Part shown: positions 42,172 to 50,659 of the stretch, piece by piece
How the letters are laid out: each line of letters opens with the position of its first letter
Position numbering within the stretch: position 1 is the first letter of the stretch
Assembly (NCBI RefSeq): GCF_001721685.1
Contig: NZ_CP012502.1
Location: 3,038,001 to 3,102,000, forward strand
DNA length: 64,000 bases
Direction: 5' to 3'
DNA from: Salisediminibacterium beveridgei
Lineage (GTDB): Bacteria > Bacillota > Bacilli > Bacillales > Salisediminibacteriaceae
Translations under genes and position numbers: made by a program
The notes under the pieces: model-generated
Told to the model about the DNA's origin: nothing
The model's input: the letters and a program-made list of their open reading frames with translations, nothing else
Databases searched by the model: none

Positions 42172-42320
42172 TGTTGATTTCACTCTCTATCGGCGAAAGC
42201 CTGACGCGCACTTGCCACTGCTCCTGCGGTTATTCGTCGCATGAAGGTGCCTGAGCTTTCGACAGCTCATGATTCGCTGTGTCTCCATCGCCGCCTGTCG
42301 ATCGCTACATGAATAAACAA
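42172..42320. repeat. Interspersed repeat, divergent copy 3
   Basis: Begins TGTTGATTTCA with an inner ATCGGCG and ends CATCGCCGCCTGTCGA, like copies at 14.6 and 24.5 kb, but the central part differs. The ATGs it creates around 42279 are not credible starts. Apart from this the 312 bp between patB and the TauE gene hold nothing recognisable. Confidence 0.6.
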
Positions 42321-42365
42321 CATCGAGCTAAATACCAGCCAAAAAGAAAAAAGGATGAAACAGTT

Positions 42366-43115
42366 ATGACTTTCGACTTATCAATCATACAATGGCTTTT
42401 GATCTTTTTTACGGCCTTGCTCATCGGCCTTGCCAAAACCGGCATCCCCGCTCTTGGCATTCTCGTTGTCACCATGATGGCAATGATATTCCCGGCCCGG
42501 GATTCCATTGGTATCGTGCTCCCGATGCTCATCATCGGTGATCTCGTTGCCGTTACTTATTACCGCCGTTCCGTGGAATGGAAGCTCCTCTGGCGACTCG
42601 TACCCTGGGTTTTAGGGGGAATCGTTCTCGGATTCCTATTACTTTTCACCGTCACGGACAGTCGTGCCATCGAAGTGATTCTGGGGATCATCATCAGCAG
42701 CATGGTCGTTTTGCAGATCAAAAAGGAATTTTCCTCCTCCAACAGTGACCAGAAGGTGCCGCGTTCACGATTTTTCTTGGTCTTTATGGGTACCCTTGGC
42801 GGGTTCACCACGATGATCGGCAATGCAGCAGGACCCGTTATGGCAATCTTTTTCATCGCGATGGCTCTGCCGAAAACCCAATTCATCGGGACAGGTGCCT
42901 GGTTTTACCTGACGGTGAACCTGATTAAAGTTCCTCTCTTGTTTTCACTTGGTCTCATTTCCGGGAACTCGTTGACACTGAATGCTATGATGCTTCCTGC
43001 CATTCTGATCGGGACCGCCATCGGTGTCCGGCTTGTACCTCTGATCCCCCAGCAGCGATTTAATCAGATTGTATTACTGTTGTCTTTCGCCGGTGCTCTT
43101 GCACTACTGATATGA
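42366..43115 (+). CDS. TauE/SafE-family anion exporter
   Basis: A 249-residue protein with eight hydrophobic helices and the two TauE repeat hallmarks: ALLIGLAKTGIPALGILVVTMMAMIFPAR and GTLGGFTTMIGNAAGPVMAIFF. The family exports sulfite, sulfoacetate and related anions. ATG 42366 follows AAAAAGGATG; the longer frame starts inside the repeat and is rejected. No sulfur-oxidation genes are adjacent, so the substrate is open. Confidence 0.9.
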   Translation: MTFDLSIIQWLLIFFTALLIGLAKTGIPALGILVVTMMAMIFPARDSIGIVLPMLIIGDLVAVTYYRRSVEWKLLWRLVPWVLGGIVLGFLLLFTVTDSRAIEVILGIIISSMVVLQIKKEFSSSNSDQKVPRSRFFLVFMGTLGGFTTMIGNAAGPVMAIFFIAMALPKTQFIGTGAWFYLTVNLIKVPLLFSLGLISGNSLTLNAMMLPAILIGTAIGVRLVPLIPQQRFNQIVLLLSFAGALALLI

Positions 43116-43219
43116 CAACGAGTATCAGTAAAAACAGGTCCTAAGACAGATCCGTTGTTGAGCGGAAAGGTATGCCATGATAGTATAAAAGTATTATCTC
43201 AACGAGCGGGGTGCCAGTC

Positions 43220-44782
43220 ATGTGGAAGCTGATTCAAAAAAAACGATCGTTCCTAACGGTCCTGTTCTTCATCAGCTTTACGTGGATTGCAGCCAACCTG
43301 TTTGTATTAAACAGTCATGAACAAGAAGAAACCCGTTATGTTCAAGCTGAAATGGACATCTTCACCTCTGAGCTCGAAAGCATCACAACGACCTATCAGG
43401 AATTCGCCCAATTCATTTTCAATACAACCATCAATCAGGAAGCAATCACGTCGTTATTACATGTTGCGAATCACGCAACGGGCAATGAAAGAGATGGACT
43501 TCGTAGCGAGGTTTTCGACCTCCTTGAAGGCCCCTACGAAGACATGATGCAATTCAACTTCCGTCAGTTACACCTCCACCTTGACGATGGAACCAGTTTT
43601 CTTCGCATGCATGATCCAGATACATATGGGGATTCGCTCTACGGATTCCGTCCGATGATTGAAGACGCACAGATGAAAAAAGCACCCGTGTCCGGCTATG
43701 AGGAAGGACGGAGTTTTAACGGGTATCGCTTCGTATTCCCGCTGTTTCATAACGATGAACTGGTCGGCTCCGGGGAGATCTCTCTTTCCCTCTTGGCAGC
43801 AATCGGTATCATTAATGATATTTATCCGATGGACAATACCCAGTTTATTCTCCATCAAGACAAGGTCGAAGATACGATACTCGACACCTATCAGAGCAAT
43901 TACATCCCTTCGTTCATTTCCACTGATTATGTATTTGACCGTGACTCAACCATTTTCGGCTCAAATGAGGACCGTTATGATATCTACAAAAGTTATGAGG
44001 TCCAACAAACAATCCGCCAAGAGGCCCGAGCCCAGTTGCCGGATCATGAACCTTTTCATTTTTCACTGTCCCACGATGAGAGGGGATTTCTCGTTCAGTT
44101 TATCCCCATTGCAAACTATGAAGAAGAGGCCATAGGCTATTTCATATCCGCACTTGAAGACGATCGTGTCGAAGTCATCAGAATGCAGCGAAACCGTGAA
44201 CTGACCTATATCAACGGCTTCTTTTTGATCTTGACACTGTTTTTCACGATTCTTTATTTTGACCGGCGCAAGATCAATCAGCTCGCCACGACTGATCTTT
44301 TGACCGGACTGATGAATCGGAGAGCATTTATCCGTGCGGCGGACCATCATTTAAAAGCTTCCGCTAAATCCGGCGAACCGCTGGCGATTGCACTGATGGA
44401 CATCGATCATTTTAAACAGATCAATGATACTTACGGCCATGACGCTGGCGACACTGCATTAAAAGAGATTGCCCAGCTGTTTAATAATGCTTTGGATCAA
44501 CAAGACCTGTCCGCACGTTGGGGTGGCGAGGAATTCATTGTTCTCATGCCTTCCACTCATGCAAAAGAGGCGGAAATCCGCCTCGATGCCATCAGAGATC
44601 AAATTACCCGCCACACTTTTTTGAATAGAAGCACCATCACAATCAGTATCGGTGTTACTGATCTTCACGGGCGAAAAGAACGCCTTGAACACTTGATTAC
44701 CGAAGCAGATTCCGCGTTATACAGCGCGAAAGATCTTGGGAGAAATCAGGTATTCTGCTTTGAACCGCCCGATCAGACGTGA
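43220..44782 (+). CDS. Diguanylate cyclase with extracytoplasmic dCache-type sensor
   Basis: A 520-residue protein. An N-terminal helix (about 8-28) and a second at about 330-348 bracket an external sensor of about 300 residues; LHLDDGTSFLRMHDPDTYGDSL is characteristic of dCache_3 domains. A GGDEF domain (about 360-515) follows, with TDLLTGLMNRRAF, MDIDHFKQINDTYGHDAGD and an intact active-site RWGGEEF. No EAL domain is attached and no RxxD inhibitory site is obvious in front of GGEEF. It should make c-di-GMP in response to an external ligand. ATG 43220 is preferred to GTG 43211. Its 3' end overlaps that of rnz by 10 bp. Confidence 0.93.
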   Translation: MWKLIQKKRSFLTVLFFISFTWIAANLFVLNSHEQEETRYVQAEMDIFTSELESITTTYQEFAQFIFNTTINQEAITSLLHVANHATGNERDGLRSEVFDLLEGPYEDMMQFNFRQLHLHLDDGTSFLRMHDPDTYGDSLYGFRPMIEDAQMKKAPVSGYEEGRSFNGYRFVFPLFHNDELVGSGEISLSLLAAIGIINDIYPMDNTQFILHQDKVEDTILDTYQSNYIPSFISTDYVFDRDSTIFGSNEDRYDIYKSYEVQQTIRQEARAQLPDHEPFHFSLSHDERGFLVQFIPIANYEEEAIGYFISALEDDRVEVIRMQRNRELTYINGFFLILTLFFTILYFDRRKINQLATTDLLTGLMNRRAFIRAADHHLKASAKSGEPLAIALMDIDHFKQINDTYGHDAGDTALKEIAQLFNNALDQQDLSARWGGEEFIVLMPSTHAKEAEIRLDAIRDQITRHTFLNRSTITISIGVTDLHGRKERLEHLITEADSALYSAKDLGRNQVFCFEPPDQT

Positions 44783-45687
44783 TAAACAGCGAAGTCCGCT
44801 GCCACTTCCGTATTCGGAAACTGGCGACGGGCTTCTTCTTTGAATTTCTCCATGTCCTGCTGTCGATACCTTGAACTGATATGCGTCAGAATCAACCGTT
44901 TCACGCCAGCTCTCTTGGCCACACCTGATGCTTCCAACGTGGTCGAGTGCCCGTATTTTTTTGCCGCCTCTTCTTCCTGGTCCATGAACGTCGCTTCGTG
45001 CACAAGCAGATCTGCATGTTGAACGAACTTAACGGTCTGTTCTGTTGGACGCGTGTCGCCAAGGATTGCGATTATCCTGCCCGGAAGTGGCGACGTGACA
45101 TACTCACTGCCAGCGATGACTCTCCCGTCAGGCAGCGTCACTTCATGGCCCTTTTTCATGTCTGCCAACCACGGGCCTTTCGGGATTCCATCTCTCTCCA
45201 GTTTCGTCACATCCAACTTACCTGGACGGTCCGCCTCTGCAAAACGATAGCCGTATGAGGTCAGCCGATGATCCAGTTCACAGCAGCTCACCTGCCAGCG
45301 TTCAGATTGAAACAGCTGGCCTGCTTTGATTTCCTCGATCTTCACTTCGTAATTCAGATGGGTCCCGCTGATGGTGAGCGCTTGTTCAATATAGCCCTTC
45401 AATCCCTCGGGCCCGTAAATAAACAGCGTAGACGTCGCTCCTTGAAAAGAACGGCTTCCAAGAAAACCCGGCAGACCGAAAATATGGTCCCCATGCAGGT
45501 GGGTAATGAAAATGCGGCTGATCTGATTCGCCTTTACCGGGGCATGCAGCATCTGGTGCTGGGTCCCTTCCCCACAGTCAATCAGCCAAGTGTCGTTTTT
45601 CCCATTCACGCCTTTTAATGCAATGGCGCTCACATTCCGTTCCTTACCAGGGATGCCTGCACCCGTCCCAAGAAAAATGATTTCCAC
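44773..45687 (-). CDS. rnz: Ribonuclease Z
   Basis: A 304-residue metallo-beta-lactamase-fold nuclease of the long-known RNase Z type. The zinc motif HLHGDH is at residues 63-68 (His63, His65, Asp67, His68), with LGDTRPT, HEATF and LTHISSRY giving the remaining ligands, and FLGTGAGIPGKERNVSAIAL at the N-terminus. It cuts the 3' trailer of tRNA precursors that lack encoded CCA. It is 18 bp downstream of a BCCT transporter gene on the same strand, so it may be partly co-transcribed. Confidence 0.97.
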   Translation of the reverse strand: MEIIFLGTGAGIPGKERNVSAIALKGVNGKNDTWLIDCGEGTQHQMLHAPVKANQISRIFITHLHGDHIFGLPGFLGSRSFQGATSTLFIYGPEGLKGYIEQALTISGTHLNYEVKIEEIKAGQLFQSERWQVSCCELDHRLTSYGYRFAEADRPGKLDVTKLERDGIPKGPWLADMKKGHEVTLPDGRVIAGSEYVTSPLPGRIIAILGDTRPTEQTVKFVQHADLLVHEATFMDQEEEAAKKYGHSTTLEASGVAKRAGVKRLILTHISSRYRQQDMEKFKEEARRQFPNTEVAADFAVYHV

Positions 45688-45705
45688 TTGTCATCACCTC
45701 AGTTA

Positions 45706-47184
45706 TTACAGAGTCTTCTCCTGTCCCAGCACTTTCATAATTCCGATTGCCATTAAAATCATGATCACCGAAAGCGGCAGGGCGCTGATAACAATCATCG
45801 TCTGAAAGGCCCCCAGACCACCTGCGAACAAAAGAATGGACGTCGCCGCAACAAAAATAAATCCCCACAATACCTTGATTCTGATCGATGGATTCAAATC
45901 GCCTCCGGATGTCTGCATCCCGAGCACAAAAGTTGCTGAGTCTGCCGTCGTAACGAAGAAAATCACCAGAATAAACATCGTAAGAACAGATACCAAAGCA
46001 GAAAACGGCAAATACTCCAGCACATTAAATAACGCCGTCTCAAGGGGTTGCCCGGAGATGTTGATGCCATCATACAACTCCAGATAGATGCCATTACCGC
46101 CAACCACCGCAAACCAGAAGAAGGTGACAAGGGAAGGCGCAAAAATCACGCCGAATATAAATTCCCGGATTGTCCGCCCTCTCGATACACGGGCAATGAA
46201 CATGCCGACAAACGGCGTCCAGGAAATCCACCACGCCCAATAGAAAATCGTCCACGCCTGGGTCCAGGCCGCTTCCTGTGCATCCACGGGACTCATGCGA
46301 AGTGCCATCGGAACCATCACCTGCGCATAATGCGCAAGACTGGATACGAATGTATTTAATAAAAACAGCGTCGGACCGACGATAAACATAAACAGCAAAA
46401 ACAGACCGGAAATGGTGATGTTCAGTGTACTCAAATACTTAATGCCCCGCTGAATGCCCGTGGTGGCACTGGTCACGAATATGACTGTAATCACAGACAT
46501 AATCACCAGCTGGATCCAGGGGTTAATCGGAATATCAAACAGATAATTCAGTCCCGAATTGATTTGCTGTGAGCCTAACCCGAGAGAAGCGGAGACCCCG
46601 AACAGCGTTGCGAAAACCGCTACGATATCAACAGCATTTCCCCAGGCTCCGTTCATGGATTTCCCAAGAACCGGCCTCAAAGTGGTGCTGAACAAGCCCG
46701 GTGCCTTGTATCGGAACTGCTGAAGAGCCAAAGCCAGGGCCACGATCGCATAAACCGACCAGGCATAAATCCCCCAGTTGATCCATGTGTACGTCACACC
46801 GCCAACGACATCTCCCGGTCCACCGCCTTCTCCTTGAGGAGGCGATGAAAAGTGCGCAACGGGCTCAGATACTCCGTAAAAGAACAATCCAATCCCGATT
46901 CCTGCTGAAAACAGCATCGCAAACCATACCGGTCTGCTGAATTCGGGTTTTTCTCCTGGATCTCCCAATGTGATGTTTCCGTATTTCGATAACGCCAAAT
47001 AGACTGAAAAAATAAAAAATGACGTTACAATGATTTGAAAATACCAGCCAAAGGTTTCAAACATAAAAGACTGCGTAGCCGAAAGAGATGCTTCCAGCTG
47101 ATCCGGGAAGATGACACCAAACAGCACAAAAGAAGCAATCAGTGCCACGGATATCTTTAATACGGGCGTTATTCGGGTTGTCAT
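45706..47184 (-). CDS. BCCT-family betaine/choline/carnitine transporter
   Basis: A 492-residue transporter with twelve helices. Family marks include GIGIGLFFYGVSEPVAHF, the conserved tryptophan-rich TM8 segment FYWAWWISWTPFVGMFIARVSRGRTIREF, and a glycine-rich TM3. It imports glycine betaine or a similar osmolyte with Na+, in keeping with a salt-tolerant host. No long osmosensing C-terminal tail is present: the protein ends a few residues after the last helix. The closest B. subtilis counterpart by type is OpuD. Confidence 0.95.
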   Translation of the reverse strand: MTTRITPVLKISVALIASFVLFGVIFPDQLEASLSATQSFMFETFGWYFQIIVTSFFIFSVYLALSKYGNITLGDPGEKPEFSRPVWFAMLFSAGIGIGLFFYGVSEPVAHFSSPPQGEGGGPGDVVGGVTYTWINWGIYAWSVYAIVALALALQQFRYKAPGLFSTTLRPVLGKSMNGAWGNAVDIVAVFATLFGVSASLGLGSQQINSGLNYLFDIPINPWIQLVIMSVITVIFVTSATTGIQRGIKYLSTLNITISGLFLLFMFIVGPTLFLLNTFVSSLAHYAQVMVPMALRMSPVDAQEAAWTQAWTIFYWAWWISWTPFVGMFIARVSRGRTIREFIFGVIFAPSLVTFFWFAVVGGNGIYLELYDGINISGQPLETALFNVLEYLPFSALVSVLTMFILVIFFVTTADSATFVLGMQTSGGDLNPSIRIKVLWGFIFVAATSILLFAGGLGAFQTMIVISALPLSVIMILMAIGIMKVLGQEKTL

Positions 47185-47311
47185 TATATTTTCCTCCTAT
47201 GGTCTGCACACGTATTGTCACCTGTCTTGACATATACGAATCTATTATACTTTCCCTTACTTATGATACCGTAAACCACAGAAGGCATTAAACAGGCACT
47301 GAAACAGAGAA

Positions 47312-47337
47312 AAGCGCCACCGTAATCGGTAGCGCTT
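47312..47337 (-). terminator. Terminator of SulP gene
   Basis: AAGCGCCACCG (47312-47322) pairs with CGGTAGCGCTT (47327-47337) with one mismatch; TTTTC follows on the minus strand. Confidence 0.8.
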
Positions 47338-47344
47338 CCCTTCA

Positions 47345-49027
47345 TTATTCTGCTTTTGATGCACTGTTTTTCAAATTTCGCATTGCTTCTGCCAAGGAGT
47401 GATAGTAAAACTCCTCCTGGTGTTCTTTTGTCCAACCGGAGCGGGCAAACAGATCCCGAACCGGACCGCGGACGAGCACGAAATAAAAATGAACACCCTG
47501 GGAGCGATGAAATGCAAGCCAGTCATTGAACTCATCGAGTGCCACTGCATCCATATCGTTCACACCGGAAAAATCAAGAATCACATGCTTCAGATTCGGG
47601 TGTTCAATCATATAACTCCGAAGCCGTTCTTCAATATAGGCCATATTGGCAAAATACACGGGGGCATCAATGCGGATCATCAAAATATCATCCTGTGTTT
47701 TCGCCTCAGGAAAGCGTTCGATATTCATATAGTCATCCAACTCTGCTACATAACCGAGCTCTGCCATATGCGGCTTTCCACTTCGATAAACGAAAACCGT
47801 CAGAGAGAATACAATTCCGGCAAGGATACCCAATTCAATTCCGATGGTCAATGTTGCGATAAACGTTACCATGAGTGTCACCGCATCAATTTTTTTGACC
47901 TGCCAGAGGTGTTTCGCTTCCTTCAGGTCAATCAATCCGTAAACCGCCACAATAATGATGGCCGCAAGGACAGCCCTTGGGAGATCATGAAACCATGAAG
48001 TGAAAAACAGCAAAGTCAATACGATAAAGAGTCCGGTGAATATGGACGCCATTCCGGTTCTTGCTCCGGCTTCATAATTCACGGCAGAACGGGAAAAGCC
48101 ACCTGTTACCGGAAAACCGGAGAAGAATGATGTTCCGATATTTGACGCCCCCAGTGCCCGGAGCTCTGCATCTGCACTGATCGGATATTTCTCCTTCGTT
48201 GCGATCACTTTTGCCATCGCAAACGATTCAACGAACCCGATCAGGGCAATCGTCAGTGCCGTCGGAACCAGAATCACCAATGCGTTCACCGAGATATCCG
48301 GGACCGTTAGAGCCGGCAGTCCACCGGGGATTTCGCCGACGACCGTCACACCTCTTTCATCGAGGTCAAAGAGTTGGACTGCAAGGATCGCAAGGATCAC
48401 CACAAAGAGGGGCCCAGGGACCTTTTTGACGTATTTTTTCATCAAGATCAGCAAAAGGATGCTGAGGATACCGACTGTAAGTGTTGCGAGATGGATGTCA
48501 CCAATGTCCAGCAGTACGTTTCCGAGAATCGCAAACACATTTTTCGACTCGCCTGTATCCACGCCCAGCAGATGATTGAGCTGACTGAAACCGATGATGA
48601 TTGCCGCCGCTGAAGTAAAACCGCTGATCACTGCATGGGAAATGAATTTTGTAATAAATCCAAGTTTCAGTGTCCCGAGCAGGAACTGAATGACACCGAC
48701 CATCAGTGCCAACAGCAGCACGTAACCAATGTACTCATTGCTTCCGGGTTCTGCCAGACCTGATACCCCGGTAAAGATCAGCAACGACACCATGGCTACA
48801 GGACCCACAGCGAGCTGTCGGGATGACCCCATCAGCGCATAGATGAGTAACGGAATCGTCGACGCGTATAGCCCCATCACCGGTGGAAGGCCTGCGAGCA
48901 TGGCATAGGCCATCCCTTGCGGAATGAGCATGATTGCCACAATCAGTGCTGCATTCAGATCCCCCTTCAAATCATGATTCAGATCGTACTGTTTTAACTG
49001 CCTCAATAACGGAAACCAGTTCTGCAT
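47345..49027 (-). CDS. SulP-family anion transporter with STAS domain
   Basis: A 560-residue transporter with the full SulP plan: about 420 membrane residues and a C-terminal STAS domain (about 435-545). The SulP signature is MLIPQGMAYAMLAGLPPVMGLYASTIPLLIYALMGSSRQLAVGP, and the STAS nucleotide/phosphorylation loop reads ILDFSGVNDMDAVALDEF. Substrate may be sulfate or bicarbonate. ATG 49027 follows GGGGTGG; the longer frame from 49054 is less likely. It is a separate gene from the SulP at the window start. The inverted repeat upstream may be regulatory. Confidence 0.93.
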   Translation of the reverse strand: MQNWFPLLRQLKQYDLNHDLKGDLNAALIVAIMLIPQGMAYAMLAGLPPVMGLYASTIPLLIYALMGSSRQLAVGPVAMVSLLIFTGVSGLAEPGSNEYIGYVLLLALMVGVIQFLLGTLKLGFITKFISHAVISGFTSAAAIIIGFSQLNHLLGVDTGESKNVFAILGNVLLDIGDIHLATLTVGILSILLLILMKKYVKKVPGPLFVVILAILAVQLFDLDERGVTVVGEIPGGLPALTVPDISVNALVILVPTALTIALIGFVESFAMAKVIATKEKYPISADAELRALGASNIGTSFFSGFPVTGGFSRSAVNYEAGARTGMASIFTGLFIVLTLLFFTSWFHDLPRAVLAAIIIVAVYGLIDLKEAKHLWQVKKIDAVTLMVTFIATLTIGIELGILAGIVFSLTVFVYRSGKPHMAELGYVAELDDYMNIERFPEAKTQDDILMIRIDAPVYFANMAYIEERLRSYMIEHPNLKHVILDFSGVNDMDAVALDEFNDWLAFHRSQGVHFYFVLVRGPVRDLFARSGWTKEHQEEFYYHSLAEAMRNLKNSASKAE

Positions 49028-49067
49028 CGTCAGCCACCCCAATTCACACTTCATTCATAGTATAGAA

Positions 49068-49088
49068 AACTTGGCTTCTCGCCAAGTT
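49068..49088 (-). promoter_or_regulatory. Inverted repeat upstream of SulP gene
   Basis: AACTTGGC (49068-49075) and GCCAAGTT (49081-49088) flank a 5-bp centre, just ahead of a minus-strand TATACT. It could be an operator over the -35 region. Regulator unknown. Confidence 0.4.
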
Positions 49089-49168
49089 AATGGCGAAAGC
49101 CTTCCTTGCACGTATACTTCATTTCGTCAGCGATCATTAATTTCCCTGTGAAGTATAAACGAAAGGCA

Positions 49169-49198
49169 AGCCTGATTACTCCGAAGAGCAATCAGGCT
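49169..49198 (-). terminator. Terminator-like hairpin after rhodanese-MBL gene
   Basis: AGCCTGATT (49169-49177) pairs with AATCAGGCT (49190-49198), about 25 bases past the stop. The T-tract is short. Confidence 0.65.
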
Positions 49199-49222
49199 GC
49201 ACAGCTTGTTCATGGATCTTTG

Positions 49223-50365
49223 TTATTCAGCTACAGCGCAGCGGTTCGGACCAATTTCCATTTCTGTTTTTTCTTCAGGTTCAGGATCAATTTTACCCAT
49301 ATTGGTTTGACGGATTTCCTGATAGGAATTCGGCTGCGGCGGCAGGTTCCCTGTAACATATTGACGGAATTCACCTTCGTCTTCAAACTGCAGGCCTTCA
49401 TTTTTCTTGAACAGCTCACCGAGTTTTTCAAATACACGGCCGTGCTCATCAACTTCATCAAACTTGGCAAAGTGGGCCGGCAGTACTTTCAGGTCCTGAT
49501 CAAGGTTCTTATACGTCACATACAGGGATTGTCTCAAGTCCCCTACCCAGTCCTCTGCTTTACCTGCGAGGTCGGGACGTCCAATGGATTCGACGAACAG
49601 GATATCCCCGGTAACCAGGTATTCCTCGTCAATGATCACGGAAGTGCTTCCGATCGTGTGTCCTGGAGAATAAACTGCTTTCAGCTGAATCTCTTCTCCT
49701 TTGGCACCAATCGTCACGTCCTGACCGTCTTCGAATGCCGCGTAATCAAACTGCACTTCTTCCGCGTCTTTTGATGGGAGCCAGTAGGTGGCACCGGTTC
49801 GTTCTCGCATGGTGCGCGCTCCGGAAATATGGTCCGCGTGAAGGTGCGTATCAATCGCGTGTTTCAGATTCGCTTTTTTCTCATCAAGGAATGCCCCGTA
49901 CTGATCCACCATTCTTGTGGTATCCACGATCGCTGCATCACCATTCTTCGCGACAGCAATATAGGAAAGACACCCTTTACCGAGTCGAACGAACTGGTAA
50001 AGCTCTCCGCCATTACTCAAATCACCCAATTTCACCGGCTGAAGATCCTCACTGTAATTCTTCATACCGCCTTCAAGATAGTAAACATCCCGACCGGTAG
50101 CTTCGACGATTTGATCTGCGACAAACTGTGATGAACCTTCTTTGGCACAGACGACGAGAAGCTCCTTGTCTTCAGGAAGTTGACCGAGAATCTCCTCCAC
50201 ACCGTCGATCAATTCAAAATAAGGTTTATTAATGGAAGTAACTGAATCTCCGGTGACTTTCCATTCCTTATAGTCCTCTTCATTCCTTACATCCAGAATA
50301 AACAAATCCTTACGTCCGATAATCCGTTGTCCCAACTCGTTTGCTGTCATTGCTTTTAAGCTCAT
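49223..50365 (-). CDS. Rhodanese-metallo-beta-lactamase fusion, probable persulfide dioxygenase/sulfurtransferase
   Basis: A 380-residue two-domain protein. The N-terminal rhodanese (about 5-110) has its active Cys73 in [10 protein letters not shown]. The C-terminal metallo-beta-lactamase domain (about 120-345) has [14 protein letters not shown] with His174, His176, Asp178 and His179, and is of the ETHE1-like persulfide dioxygenase group. Such fusions oxidise low-molecular-weight persulfides to sulfite or thiosulfate in the cytoplasm; the domain order is the reverse of staphylococcal CstB. Three ATACCC-N4-GGGTAT-like sites upstream point to control by a CsoR/CstR persulfide sensor, whose gene is not in the window. 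Confidence 0.9.
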   Translation of the reverse strand: MSLKAMTANELGQRIIGRKDLFILDVRNEEDYKEWKVTGDSVTSINKPYFELIDGVEEILGQLPEDKELLVVCAKEGSSQFVADQIVEATGRDVYYLEGGMKNYSEDLQPVKLGDLSNGGELYQFVRLGKGCLSYIAVAKNGDAAIVDTTRMVDQYGAFLDEKKANLKHAIDTHLHADHISGARTMRERTGATYWLPSKDAEEVQFDYAAFEDGQDVTIGAKGEEIQLKAVYSPGHTIGSTSVIIDEEYLVTGDILFVESIGRPDLAGKAEDWVGDLRQSLYVTYKNLDQDLKVLPAHFAKFDEVDEHGRVFEKLGELFKKNEGLQFEDEGEFRQYVTGNLPPQPNSYQEIRQTNMGKIDPEPEEKTEMEIGPNRCAVAE

Positions 50366-50393
50366 TTAAAACATCCTCCTTGGATTTTAAATT

Positions 50394-50409
50394 ATACCCA
50401 TTTGGGTAT
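50394..50409. promoter_or_regulatory. CsoR/CstR-like operator 1
   Basis: Perfect inverted repeat ATACCC-ATTT-GGGTAT, 29 bp upstream of the rhodanese-MBL start. Confidence 0.7.
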
Positions 50410-50463
50410 TAATTTGCGTAAAAAAATATAGGGCATATGTTGCATCGTCTATATATTCTATTG

Positions 50464-50479
50464 TTACCCCTATGGGTAT
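50464..50479. promoter_or_regulatory. CsoR/CstR-like operator 2
   Basis: TTACCC-CTAT-GGGTAT, the same spacing as site 1 with one base changed in the left arm; its centre is 70 bp from that of site 1. Confidence 0.65.
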
Positions 50480-50505
50480 AGTATTAAACATCCGGATAAA
50501 AGTCA

Positions 50506-50521
50506 ATACTTTTAGGGGTAT
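50506..50521. promoter_or_regulatory. CsoR/CstR-like operator 3 (degenerate)
   Basis: ATACTT-TTAG-GGGTAT keeps the right arm fully and half of the left. Its centre is 42 bp, about four helical turns, from site 2. It may also influence the divergent acyl-CoA dehydrogenase gene. Confidence 0.45.
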
Positions 50522-50659
50522 TTTTTGTGATTTCGTAAATAAACCCTTCTCAAGCGTTGAATATCAGAGGGAAGCAGGACATTTCCAGCTCCTTATCGAA
50601 AGGAACGGTAGCAGAGAATGAATCACAATTCATTTTAATCCGTAAAGGGAGATGAGTGC

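Noticed and set aside
45644..48613. Several long shadow ORFs on the opposite strand of the BCCT and SulP genes
   Set aside because: They lie wholly inside clearly assigned genes and show no domain-like sequence.
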